Shown here: positions 23,138-31,600 of the stretch, piece by piece
Layout of the letters: each line of letters starts with the position of its first letter
Numbering within the stretch: the first letter of the stretch is position 1
IMG/VR virus record: IMGVR_UViG_3300041964_000063
Coordinates: 1 to 48,544 of that record
DNA: 48,544 nt
Source: a virus
Direction: 5' to 3' (one strand)
Translations under genes and position numbers: made by a program
The notes under the pieces: model-generated
Database searches by the model: none
Told to the model about the DNA's origin: nothing
The model's input: the letters and a program-made list of their open reading frames with translations, nothing else

Positions 23138-23752
23138 ATGTCTCATGGAATTTTAGGCGCTCTAGCTTTAGTAGTAGAGGTTAAAACATTGTTAGAGGCT
23201 GACCCTAATTTATTGGGAAGTTACATTTTTGCTAATGGGTTAGTGTTGCCAGCGATCCGGGAAGGTAGGGTAGCGTTTAGCGTTGAACCTATCGAGGTAG
23301 TTGGGTTAGAGGTTGTGATCCGTCATGGGATGCGGTACAGAGAACAACCTTTTCTAAATAGTGAGAGCATGATCGAAGCACTCTCAGAGGTTGCGCTAAT
23401 TCAATGGGGAGGTAACGTAACTACTAATGAAGCGGTGTTACGGCTGATGTTTGCAGACTCAGTTGACTTTGCTCAATCCTCGGTTATCCAACCCGCTACA
23501 GAGGCGCTAGGCAACCAGGAGATGTGTTTAGGCACCATCACAGAAACGTTCTACAAGATCGGCACCGAGACCCCTGGTAAAGCCGTAGACACGGGTAGGT
23601 TCTTTAATGCCGTGGGTACCGCTACCGGGCTAGAGGTAATCGCTTCTCAGAACGGGGGAGTGTTCCTAGACCCAGGGGCTTATTCTTATCTGCTAGGCCA
23701 AACAGCGGTAGAGATGAAATTAAACGCAGATGGGTCTGGGGTATTGGCATGA
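23138..23752 (+). CDS. Probable neck/tail structural protein, 204 residues
   Basis: Start chosen at ATG 23138 after AAGGATACTTTT; an upstream start at 23084 would run through the divergent promoter. Begins MSHGILGALALVVEVKTLLE. Strands and Gly-rich turns dominate (GNVTTNEAVLRLMFADSV, TATGLEVIASQNGGVFLDPG), like tail terminator or neck proteins. It is the only plus-strand gene between head-tail gene 18691 and tail tube 26743, which supports a structural role. No family motif seen. Confidence 0.6.
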   Translation: MSHGILGALALVVEVKTLLEADPNLLGSYIFANGLVLPAIREGRVAFSVEPIEVVGLEVVIRHGMRYREQPFLNSESMIEALSEVALIQWGGNVTTNEAVLRLMFADSVDFAQSSVIQPATEALGNQEMCLGTITETFYKIGTETPGKAVDTGRFFNAVGTATGLEVIASQNGGVFLDPGAYSYLLGQTAVEMKLNADGSGVLA

Positions 23753-23781
23753 AAAAGGAGGGTTACTAGAGCCAGTAACCC
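23752..23781 (-). terminator. Rho-independent terminator (minus strand)
   Basis: GGGTTACT/AGTAACCC stem; on the minus strand it is followed by CTCCTTTTT. It ends the minus-strand gene at 23788, and may also stabilise the converging plus message. Confidence 0.7.
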
Positions 23782-23787
23782 TATGGG

Positions 23788-24006
23788 TTATTCGTATGGT
23801 TTTGAGGCTATAGGGGTTACAGATATCAGGTCGGTATTGGGCAAACCCAGTCCTTTGCCTTGCCTATTAGGATTTCCCCAGATGACTGCATGATCGATCA
23901 ACTCAGGATGGGCTTCTAGCCAGCCAGAGGTAGTCATTGTGGTTTCCTGCAATGTGCCATCGTCTTGGCGCATCAATGATCGAAGGGTAATTATCGCGTG
24001 TTCCAT
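23788..24006 (-). CDS. Unknown 72-residue protein
   Basis: Begins MEHAIITLRSLMRQDDGTLQ and ends in NTDLISVTPIASKPYE. No standard cassette precedes it; it may be the last gene of the transcript that starts before 24984. The middle reads HPELIDHAVIWGNPNRQGKG, rich in turns. No recognised domain. Confidence 0.55.
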   Translation of the reverse strand: MEHAIITLRSLMRQDDGTLQETTMTTSGWLEAHPELIDHAVIWGNPNRQGKGLGLPNTDLISVTPIASKPYE

Positions 24007-24065
24007 TTAGTATATCCCTGTGGGCGTGTTTAGTTAGAGACCTGTGATACCGGCAAAACCCCTTA

Positions 24066-24311
24066 TCAGGCTGTTTTCCTAAATTGCTGCAAAGATTCGG
24101 ATAACGCTTTTATACTCATCTCGTTTTCAAGGTTGCCAACAATCTGGTTAGCCTTGATTACAACCGCCTGAACGGTGCCCTTACCTAGACTGAGATTAGA
24201 CGCTATCTGAGGGATGGTTAAGCCCTGTAGGGCTAACAAGAGAATGTCTTTGTTGTTCCCTACCTTGGCCAGGTCTGAGAGGCTTTGATGGGTGGCTGTG
24301 TTGGCGTTCAT
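24066..24311 (-). CDS. Helix-turn-helix DNA-binding protein
   Basis: 81 residues. LLALQGLTIPQIASNLSLGK then GTVQAVVIKANQIVG forms a helix-turn-helix of the LuxR/sigma-70 region 4 kind (T-x-x-Q-I-A-x-x-L-x-x-x-x-x-T-V). Small size and no other domain suggest a phage transcription regulator. It overlaps the upstream gene by ATGA, so they are co-expressed. It is the only clear free-standing DNA-binding regulator in the window and so a candidate for acting on the repeated promoters, though nothing proves that. Confidence 0.72.
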   Translation of the reverse strand: MNANTATHQSLSDLAKVGNNKDILLLALQGLTIPQIASNLSLGKGTVQAVVIKANQIVGNLENEMSIKALSESLQQFRKTA

Positions 24312-24631
24312 CGTGCAAAGCTTTCTTTTGGAAAAGCAATAATTACGTTTTTGATTTCGTCTAGCTTAGTCATGTCTTTTAGGATATCAGGATCATTAAA
24401 ATCCAATCCTGTAGCCTCAACAGCTTTAATAAAATCTTCTGCCCATTTCTTCGTTTTGAGGTGACCAGGTTGGCAGATATGCCCTGTGGGAATGTATCGA
24501 ACTTCCCAACCTGGTTTTGCTTTATAGGTCCCAAATGCTCCACTATCTGACACGTAACCGGAAACGGTCTCAGGGGTTGTTTCCTTAGACATGTAGATAT
24601 GTCGCTGAATCGTAAAGCAACCTTTCTTCAC
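24308..24631 (-). CDS. Unknown 107-residue protein, paralogue of the next gene
   Basis: Contains SGYVSDSGAFGTYKAKPGWE then VRYIPTGHICQPG, which matches GLISDSGVFGIHRFYTKEG and ITYIPTGLSVSV in the neighbouring gene: shared S-D-S-G-x-F-G, Trp, and Y-I-P-T-G. So the two arose by duplication. An internal ATG 13 codons in (MSKETTPETV) may be the true start. Function unknown; a compact beta domain is likely. Confidence 0.68.
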   Translation of the reverse strand: MKKGCFTIQRHIYMSKETTPETVSGYVSDSGAFGTYKAKPGWEVRYIPTGHICQPGHLKTKKWAEDFIKAVEATGLDFNDPDILKDMTKLDEIKNVIIAFPKESFAR

Positions 24632-24642
24632 GGTTGTTTCTC

Positions 24643-24984
24643 CTAGCGATTTGTGTTTAGTGTGAGGTGGCTAATTTCTTTGATAGTCTCGATCATATCC
24701 CAGGTTAATTTATTGGATTCTCTTAACCAGTTGATTGGGATTACCTCTAATTGATTCACAATATTAATAGCAGTAGACCTTTTAGGAAAATCAATAACCG
24801 AGACAGATAACCCTGTAGGTATGTAGGTAATCTGCCAAGCATTAACCGGAGGGTAACCCTCTTTTGTGTAAAAACGGTGAATACCAAAAACGCCCGAATC
24901 TGAAATAAGACCTTTTATCTTTACAGGCTCAAACCCTCTTCCAGATGGGCTAATAATTTTAATGTCAAATGACGATTCTTTCAT
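24643..24984 (-). CDS. Unknown 113-residue protein, paralogue of the previous gene
   Basis: ATG after ACGCTAGGAGAAACCCCG, behind the promoter at 25047. Contains the S-D-S-G-x-F-G and Y-I-P-T-G motifs shared with its neighbour, preceded by strands SFDIKIISPSGRGFEPVKIK. First gene of a likely four-gene transcript (24984 down to 23788) with the helix-turn-helix gene. Confidence 0.7.
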   Translation of the reverse strand: MKESSFDIKIISPSGRGFEPVKIKGLISDSGVFGIHRFYTKEGYPPVNAWQITYIPTGLSVSVIDFPKRSTAINIVNQLEVIPINWLRESNKLTWDMIETIKEISHLTLNTNR

Positions 24985-25018
24985 CGGGGTTTCTCCTAGC
25001 GTCTTTTGGTATGCACCC

Positions 25019-25047
25019 AGTCTAACAAATATTTATCTAGCTGTCAT
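25019..25047 (-). promoter_or_regulatory. Phage standard promoter with altered -35
   Basis: ATGACA at 25047-25042 with GCTAGATAA; -10 TAGACT at 25024-25019 after 17 bases. The first T of TTGACA is A in this copy. It overlaps the 3' end of the gene at 25037. Confidence 0.78.
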
Positions 25048-25732
25048 CCCCTATATTAAAATTCGCTGTACTGTACGATTGATAATGGGTCTCCCTATGC
25101 AAACACTCATTATGGTGGGATCGTCCTGTATCATCTGCCATAGGGGTATAACGCCATTGAAACCGACCCCCACAGGTCGCGCAACGATGGAACACCCAAC
25201 GTCTTACGTCTTGCCCAAAATGCCACTGTACCCGCCAATGGTGGATATGAAAAAGAGGTTTCTTATACCAGGGGGTACGAAACTTTACCTGTTGAGTATA
25301 AATACACAACCAAGCTCGATCCCAGTTGTAAGTATCTGTTTTGGCTGTCTTTAAGTACATCCTTAAATTATCTGTGCTGTTAGTAGATAAACGGATAATC
25401 TCTACTAAATCCCGTGGGGTTAGTTTTCTAACATTGAAAAAACGAAAAGCTATAACAGACCAAATATTGTAGGTAATCTCAAAGGGTGTCTGATCCCAAC
25501 CCCCAAACTTCGGGTTAAAACAGTAATCGTGATTCTCAGCAGTTAATCCTTTTAGCTCAAACTTCACCCCCTGGCTAATGGGAATGCTACAAATTCCGCA
25601 AGAATCATAAATGCCATCTTTTCTAGGGTCTTTATGCCAGACGGTAAATAGAGGGGGTCGATACCCTGGGTAAACGGAGTCATCTTTGAACAAACCAGGA
25701 ATGTTAAATAGGACAAATAGATCTGACTTCAT
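25037..25732 (-). CDS. Unknown 231-residue protein with zinc-ribbon-like end
   Basis: ATG after AACCGCTAAGAGAAACACCTT, a one-base variant of the ribosome site. Rich in Trp, Tyr and Phe. Cys sets are SCGICSIP at about residue 44 and FHRCATCGGRFQWRY at about 181, with HHNECLHRETH after it, so one or two metal sites are plausible. Its last ten bases form part of the downstream promoter. No known family; may bind nucleic acid. Confidence 0.62.
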   Translation of the reverse strand: MKSDLFVLFNIPGLFKDDSVYPGYRPPLFTVWHKDPRKDGIYDSCGICSIPISQGVKFELKGLTAENHDYCFNPKFGGWDQTPFEITYNIWSVIAFRFFNVRKLTPRDLVEIIRLSTNSTDNLRMYLKTAKTDTYNWDRAWLCIYTQQVKFRTPWYKKPLFHIHHWRVQWHFGQDVRRWVFHRCATCGGRFQWRYTPMADDTGRSHHNECLHRETHYQSYSTANFNIGDDS

Positions 25733-25758
25733 AAGGTGTTTCTCTTAGCGGTTTATTT

Positions 25759-26052
25759 TTAGTCTAACCCTGGGTAATTAACGTCTACCCAAACCTCAAT
25801 ATCTTCCCAAGGCATTAGATGTTGGTCATCCTCAACAAAAGATCGATATTCATTCTCCCAATCTTCCCCGTAAAGACTACTACCGTATACGTGTAGGGTA
25901 TTCCTTATTTCTTCAAAAACAGCCTTTTTCGTTAGGGTTTTATTGTGATAGACAAGTTTAGATACTGCATGAGCAATGTCGCTTTTAGAAATCCTAAACT
26001 TGACTGTAATTGTAGCTCTTGACTTTCCATCAAGGGATTTAGATGGTTTCAT
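25759..26052 (-). CDS. Unknown 97-residue protein
   Basis: ATG after AAACCTCTAAGAAAA, a degenerate ribosome site behind a standard promoter. N-terminal strand-helix (ATITVKFRISKSDIAHAVSK), then KKAVFEEIRNTLHVYGSSLY and an acidic end with WEDIEVWVDVNYPGLD. No domain recognised. Confidence 0.62.
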   Translation of the reverse strand: MKPSKSLDGKSRATITVKFRISKSDIAHAVSKLVYHNKTLTKKAVFEEIRNTLHVYGSSLYGEDWENEYRSFVEDDQHLMPWEDIEVWVDVNYPGLD

Positions 26053-26082
26053 TTTTCTTAGAGGTTTTCTGCTGACTCCTAA

Positions 26083-26111
26083 AGAATAGCTCTATTTTAT
26101 CTAGCTGTCAA
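26083..26111 (-). promoter_or_regulatory. Phage standard promoter (minus strand)
   Basis: TTGACA at 26111-26106 with GCTAGATAA; -10 TATTCT at 26088-26083 after 17 bases. Four bases separate it from the upstream gene's stop. Confidence 0.84.
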
Positions 26112-26115
26112 CCCC

Positions 26116-26340
26116 CTAATGCTGTTTTACTAACGTGCTTACAGGGTACCGCTGGCAAGGCCGGTTACTCTGAAAGTATTGCCAAGGGTTAAACGTAATT
26201 GCAGGGGATTTCCAACCGACTACAAATCGATCAATCTCTAACAACCCTTCCTGTACTCCCATATCCAGTAAACCGGGTATGCCGTCTAGCAGCTCGTTTC
26301 TAGCTTGCTGGTATAACGTTAATGGTTTATCGGTACTCAC
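26116..26340 (-). CDS. Unknown 74-residue protein
   Basis: ATG after AACGCTAGGAGAATACAGG, 11 bases beyond that site, with a palindrome just upstream. Helical N-terminus (LTLYQQARNELLDGIPGLLD) and a polar, Trp/Phe-rich end (NPWQYFQSNRPCQRYP). No domain recognised. Confidence 0.6.
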   Translation of the reverse strand: MSTDKPLTLYQQARNELLDGIPGLLDMGVQEGLLEIDRFVVGWKSPAITFNPWQYFQSNRPCQRYPVSTLVKQH

Positions 26341-26365
26341 TTCCTGTATTCTCCTAGCGTTTTGA

Positions 26366-26389
26366 GAGATTCTAACATATTAGAATCTC
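26366..26389. promoter_or_regulatory. Perfect palindrome, operator or hairpin
   Basis: GAGATTCTAA-CATA-TTAGAATCTC, a ten-base perfect inverted repeat between two minus-strand genes, just upstream of a ribosome site. It could be a repressor operator or an RNA hairpin between the genes; there is no T run for termination. Confidence 0.55.
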
Positions 26390-26402
26390 GGCAGCAACTT
26401 CA

Positions 26403-26588
26403 TTAAATACCTATCCTGGCTTTACCAATAATACTTAAAAGCATTATTTGATCTTCTGCTGTCAGCTTATGGCGCAAATCATCTAATGTAATAAGTGCCT
26501 CATAAATCCGCATACACTCCTTAAGGTCGTCTAGCGCTGCTCTTAAATGTTCAATTTTGTCTAACGTACTAAATTCCGGTTTCATCAC
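26403..26588 (-). CDS. Unknown 61-residue helical protein
   Basis: All-helical and charged (LDKIEHLRAALDDLKECMRI, YEALITLDDLRHKLTAED), probably a small coiled-coil dimer. It is the first gene of the minus-strand island next to the divergent tail tube gene. A weak promoter could lie at about 26600-26625 (AT-rich with TAAAAT). No recognised family. Confidence 0.58.
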   Translation of the reverse strand: MMKPEFSTLDKIEHLRAALDDLKECMRIYEALITLDDLRHKLTAEDQIMLLSIIGKARIGI

Positions 26589-26680
26589 ATCTAAACAGTG
26601 AGATATCTATATTTTATCGTAATTAAAACAACTAGAAATTTTTGTTGTAAACTAAACCTAATACCCTGTATTTGAAAGAC

Positions 26681-26742
26681 TAACCAGTAGGTTCCCTAAC
26701 CCAGGGTAAGGGTGATTTATTGCCACTACTGGAGAACATTTT
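26681..26742 (+). promoter_or_regulatory. Structured 5' leader of the tail tube gene
   Basis: TAACCAGTAGGTTCC repeats the leader at 13824. Here CCAGTAG (26684-26690) pairs exactly with CTACTGG (26726-26732), which overlaps the GGAG Shine-Dalgarno, and CCCT..AGGG between them can form an inner hairpin like the CCTT..AAGG of the first copy. The upstream 90 bases are AT-rich without a standard promoter. Confidence 0.58.
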
Positions 26743-27447
26743 ATGGGCGCTACTACGCCTCTAGCTGCCACAAAAGGCAAAGAAACCCGCCTTACCTGCG
26801 CGTTACTAGGTGAGGGCCAACGGGTTGAACCTACTGAAGCTGTGCTTACCATTGCGGGCACTGAACAGGCCAAGGGTGCAACTGCTGTAACCCTTTCTGC
26901 TGCCCCGGCTGCGGGGGTAAAAATGTTCACTGGCCAGTATCTACAAGCCAAAGATACTAACGGCCTGGTGTACGTTATGAAACTTGACGCTGATTTTGAG
27001 GGGGGTACCTCTCTTGATGTTGCGCCTCTACCTGAAGCTATTCCTGCCAGCGCTACTATCCAGTGGCCTGTACGGTTTAACCTGCGTACTCAAGCCGATA
27101 TTGATTTCTCTTATGAAAATGAAGAAGTCAATACATACGACCACGAAGATAACGGCGATGCTGTACCCACATCTTCCAGTGCGTCTATCTCGCTAGCGGG
27201 TCTCTACTCTGCTTATGATGCAGGTGGTTTAACGACCGATTACGCTGCACAGAACCGGCTAGAGGTTTGGATTTCTCGTACTCTGGGTAGACCTACTCCG
27301 GCTTACAAACGAGGGGCTGTGATTGCAGGGGCCGCTATTATCGAAGGGATCGCAAGCCCAGCACCCAACGATAGTTTTGTAGCCTCTGACTACACCGCTC
27401 GATTTGTCGGTGACATTACCCGGAAAGACCCTGATCCCATTGACTAA
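26743..27447 (+). CDS. Major tail (tube) protein
   Basis: 234 residues, beta-rich with Ala/Gly/Thr composition typical of tube proteins. RVEPTEAVLTIAGTEQAKGA, then strands and turns, then ADIDFSYENEEVNTYDHEDN and a C-terminal DPDPID. It precedes the tail chaperone pair and the tape measure, the standard tail gene order, and has a leader matching that of the head gene at 13904, as expected for an abundant protein. The shared leader suggests both are controlled in the same way. Confidence 0.8.
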   Translation: MGATTPLAATKGKETRLTCALLGEGQRVEPTEAVLTIAGTEQAKGATAVTLSAAPAAGVKMFTGQYLQAKDTNGLVYVMKLDADFEGGTSLDVAPLPEAIPASATIQWPVRFNLRTQADIDFSYENEEVNTYDHEDNGDAVPTSSSASISLAGLYSAYDAGGLTTDYAAQNRLEVWISRTLGRPTPAYKRGAVIAGAAIIEGIASPAPNDSFVASDYTARFVGDITRKDPDPID

Positions 27448-27449
27448 AA

Positions 27450-27689
27450 ATGATCCGCTGTTTAATCACAAAAGGATTTTGTTTAGTTGGTAGCGTTATC
27501 CAGGGTGACTGCTTAATCGTAGGGGTTGCCCTGGCTGACACACAAGATGGTTATGAGTTTGCAGAACAGACTCTTTCTTTTGTAGATATCGACACAAAAA
27601 AATCTTATTTAGTCGGTACTAAAAAAACTGAATCTCCTTCTATATCTAACGAAAACAGACAAATTGTTTTTGATATTACTAAAAAATAA
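27450..27689 (+). CDS. Unknown 79-residue protein in the tail cluster
   Basis: Two bases after the tube gene. Hydrophobic strands at the N-terminus (RCLITKGFCLVGSVIQGDCL) and a Lys-rich end. The position between tube and tail chaperone fits a small tail-assembly protein. It ends directly before the ATG of the next frame (TAAATG). No motif recognised. Confidence 0.55.
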   Translation: MIRCLITKGFCLVGSVIQGDCLIVGVALADTQDGYEFAEQTLSFVDIDTKKSYLVGTKKTESPSISNENRQIVFDITKK

Positions 27690-28201
27690 ATGGCTCTTAC
27701 TTGGAAGACTAAAGCTAAAGACCCCTGATAAAGTTATTATTGGAAATCTTGAACTAACGAAACGAGGATTCTAGTAGTAGACGAAGAAGTAGCATGGTCT
27801 GATTTTGCCTACAACCTGGCAAACAGCCCGTTAAGCCCTGCTAAGTTAGATCTAGTTGCTACTCTTTTACGAATTAGAGAAGCACCTAATAGCACTATTG
27901 ATGAGGTTAAGACAGAACTAAAGAACCCTGAGAACGGGGGTTTTCCTCAGATCGAAAGGCTGTACCAGTTTTTTGTAAGTGAGCGTAACCAGCACCAACC
28001 GGAAGCGGGTTTCTACTCTTAGCTCAAGGCCCTCAAGCTTACGAGCAATGCCGGAAACTGGCTAAAGAAGTCTCAGGGGTTGCCTGTAAATCGGGGGATG
28101 TCTGGATTACCTATAGCAAACTAGAGGATATCCATGAAGGGGTAGAGTTTGAGGCTAAAGACAATTTTACTAATCAAGAAAAACCGGAAAAAAAGAAGTA
28201 A
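27690..28201 (+). pseudogene. Tail assembly chaperone (gpG-like), frame broken three times
   Basis: One protein can be read across three shifts: MALTWKTKAKD (stop at 27726), PDKVIIGNLELTKRGF (stop at 27771-27773), VVDEEVAWSDFAYNLANSPL onward to HQPEAGFYS (stop at 28020), then LAQGPQAYEQCRKLAKEVSG onward to NQEKPEKKK and TAA at 28199. Restoring about one base at each point (one C too many at 27722-27725, one base missing near 27770, one T missing near 28019) gives about 170 residues. Size, position before the tape measure and the slippery end match gpG. Either sequence errors or a decayed gene; errors seem likelier because each piece is well formed. Confidence 0.65.
28189..28195 (+). promoter_or_regulatory. 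Programmed -1 frameshift site A_AAA_AAG
   Basis: In the chaperone frame the codons are GAA AAA AAG AAG TAA. The heptamer A-AAA-AAG is a classic -1 slippery site, one codon before the stop. After slipping, translation continues as EVKETPPTDYDLLLIRLSKA without a break. Lambda G/G-T and many siphoviruses use exactly this arrangement between tube and tape measure genes. Confidence 0.8.
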
Positions 28202-28604
28202 AGGAAACGCCACCGACAGATTATGATCTACTCTTGATCCGTCTGTCTAAGGCTTTTCCTGGTATCTCCTGGTTTACAGTTGAGCATTTTGGGGAATGCC
28301 CTATCCCCGTATTAAATAAGTTTTTATATGAACTTCTTAAACTAGAGAATGAAGAACGGTCTTTAATCTCTACCCCTATTGCGTTAGCGGCTGATGCAAT
28401 CTGTAGATTAAAGGTTCTAAAAAGTCTGACGTTATTTTATTCAACCCATTCTTAAAGAAAGAATTAGTCTGGTCAGCAAGAGAAGAAATTAGCGTTGAAA
28501 TGGCTGATTTAGTCTTAGACCTGGTAGGGGAGAATAAGTTACCTCAATGGGCACAGGAGGAGGTTAATATGAATACAGTAATGCTGGCTTCCTCAAAGGG
28601 TTAA
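28195..28604 (+). CDS. Frameshift extension of the tail chaperone (gpT-like)
   Basis: Reached by -1 slippage at 28189. It runs EVKETPPTDYDLLLIRLSKA, then PGISWFTVEHFGECPIPVLN and LYELLKLENEERSLI to RLKVLK, where a second, unplanned shift at the five-A run 28419-28423 stops it in this sequence. Adding one A restores KKSDVILFNPFLKKELVWSA onward to MLASSKG and TAA at 28602. The whole extension would be about 135 residues. The fusion protein helps the tape measure assemble the tail tube. Confidence 0.68.
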
Positions 28605-28639
28605 TGATTAATTCCAGTCCCTTTCAATTAATAAGCTAG

Positions 28640-31600
28640 ATGGCTATTAACGGTGTTGCAGAATTCCAGGCGCGGCTGATAGCCAAAGACTTTTACAAGG
28701 AATACAACCGGATTAAGAAAGACATCTTAGGGGCACCTGAGTTAGATCTTCGCATCAAAAGCGCTGGGGATATTAACAGGTTAGCCGAAGACTTTGGGGG
28801 GTTGGTAGAGAAAGCATCGTTAGCGAGTCTAGGTCTTCAAAACGCATCTCAAGCCATTGGTGGTTTAGCCAGTAGATTTGATGGGGCTAGGGATAGAGCG
28901 TTAGCGGCTACAGCAGCGTTTACAGCAGCGTATGCAGCGGCATCTACCTATCAGACGACACAGCAGGACTTGCCAGTACATTAGGTGACCTATCGGCTGA
29001 GCTGAATTATTCCCAATCGACTACCGGGTTACTAGCAGCGTCTTACGATGTCCTATCCGCTGGTTACTCAGATACAGCAGATGCGGCGGAAGTTCTTAGG
29101 GCTTCTAATAATGCGGCAATTGGGGGTTTCTCCTCAATTGGCACCGTTAGTGACGCTGTAACGACGATCTTAAACTCTTACGGTAAATCGGCGGCTGACG
29201 CTAGCAGAGTTACCGATATTCTGATCAAAACCCAAGATAAGGGTAAAATCACTGTTGATCAATACGGTGCGTTAATTGGTCAGGTCGCTTCTACTGCATC
29301 AGCGGCGGGGGTATCGTTTGAAGAGTTATCGGCTTTTGTCGCCACATCTACAGCGGCGGGTTTACAAGCAGGGCCAGCGATTACGGGTTTAAGGCAAGCG
29401 ATATCAAACATACTGAAACCCAGTGCAGAAGCAGCGGCTTACGCTAAAGAAATGGGGGTTGAGTTCAACGCATCGGCTCTAGAATCTAAGGGCTTATCCG
29501 GCATTCTTCAAGAGCTAGATTCTAAGGGTTTAGCTACTGCGGAAAACTTAATTAAGTTGTTTGGATCAACTGAAGCGGTAGCGGCGGTTATGCCAGCGGC
29601 GGGGGCCGGTGCTGCGCTCTTTGCGAGTAACCTAGATGCTATTAATAACAGTGCCGGTGCTGCGGCTGCGGGTGCTGAAAAGGTAGGAGGTACATTTGAT
29701 AAATCAGTTGAACGAATCTTAAACCAGGTCAACAACCTTTTAGTAAAAGTAGGCACAGGAGTACAAAAATCGTTAGCTCCTATCATTGCAATTGTTGATG
29801 GTTTAGTAAAAGTATTTTCTCTTCTACCTACTCCAGTATTAGAACTTGCTGGGGTATTAATCACAGTCACAGGAGGGGCACTAACCGTTACCAGTGCTCT
29901 ACTCGCTATGGCGGCTGTTATCCCAATCTTGACCACGGGTTATAACTTCCTGAGAGCTACCTTACTGGCAAATCAAGCGGTTTTGTTAGCAACGGGTAAA
30001 GCTAACGGAATTCTAAATGCCGCTAGTTTAATTACCAACGCTACGATTTCTAAACAAAGTATTTCAACCGGGCTTAACACAGCCGTTACCTCAGCGAACG
30101 CAGTAGTTAAAAATATTCTGGTAGGAATCAACTTAAAACTAGGCGCGTCTTCTACTGCTGTATCTGCGGGAACGATTAAGGAAAACGCTGCAATGGCCAT
30201 TAACCTGGCTGGCACCAAAGCGTTAGCTATCGCTAAATCGTTACTCAATGGCACCATGCTAGCGGGGGCTAAATCATCCCTGGCCAATATTGGGGCATTA
30301 GGGAAATTAGGGATTACAGCGGGGTTAGTGGTAGGCGCTGCAATCGCGCTTAATGAAGCGTGGAAATCATTAGCGGCTGGTCTAGGGCTTGAATCAAAGC
30401 GGGGGGCTAGTGAGGCTGTAGAAAGTCTTACAGACCTTCGAGCGGAAATCAATCAGACTAAAGAAACAGCAGAAGAGTCTAGCGGTGGCTTTGCAGCATT
30501 TGCCAGGGGGTTAGGGTTAGTTTCTAGAGAAGAAGTTAAAGCCCAAAACCAGATTATCCAATTGGGTCGGGTAACTGAGGAAACCGGGAAAATCTTTGAT
30601 GAGGGAAACGCCACATTAAGTAAGTACGGTCTAGGAATCGTTGACGCTGGTAAAGAGGTTACCCTTAGCGAATCTCAGATCGCGTCATTCAACACCGAAG
30701 CTGAAAAACATATTAAGATGCTAGACGCTTCTAAGCAAGCGCTTAGAGATTACGCCGCTGCTAACCCTGAAGCTGCAAAAGCGGTAGAGGCTGAGATTGC
30801 CGTAATTGATAAACAGATTGCAACCTATCAAGATAGGATTAACCAGCTAAAAGAAAATGGTAAAGTAGTCGGTAAATCCAACGATGAAAACGCCGCTACT
30901 GTTAAATCGTTAGAGGAAGTTAACCTAGCGTTAGAAAAGTTGGGGAAAGACACTGGATTATCTGACGCTAAGGGTATAGCAGGGATTAAAGAAAGTGTTG
31001 CATCAGGGGCTAAATCAGTAGAAAAAGGTAATGCTGAAATTGAGGCGTTAGAGAAAGCGTCGATTCAAAAACGAATTACTGAAAATCAAAAAGCGTTAAA
31101 AGATCTTGAGACTGCAAAAATCGGGGCTGCTCCTGAGACCGTTAAAGAGATTAACGACCGCATTTATGAGATCGATTCTGATACTACAAAAGCCAGAATT
31201 GAATTAGCCGATAAAGTTGCTACAGCAAATGAAGCGGCGGCAACCAGGGCCATAACCGCAATTACTGACGTTAAAGAAGCGGCTGTTTCTACAGCCGATA
31301 ACACAGCACAAAGGGAAACTAATACTGCAAAACGAGGTCTTCTATCTGGTAAATCTACAGAATCAGAGGTAGACGATAGTATTGCTAAAGCAGAAATAAA
31401 AGCGGGGGAAGCTAGAATATCCGCTATTAAAAAAGAGCAAGAGGAAATCGAAGCACTTAGAGATAGTGGTGTGATTACGGCTGAGGATGCCGCTAAACGG
31501 TTACTGGCTATCGAGGGTGAGTTAGTATCAGCCGAAGGAGAAGTATTAGACGCACGAATCACCCAAAGAGAAGCGGCTGTTAACCGATTAAAAGAAGCCA

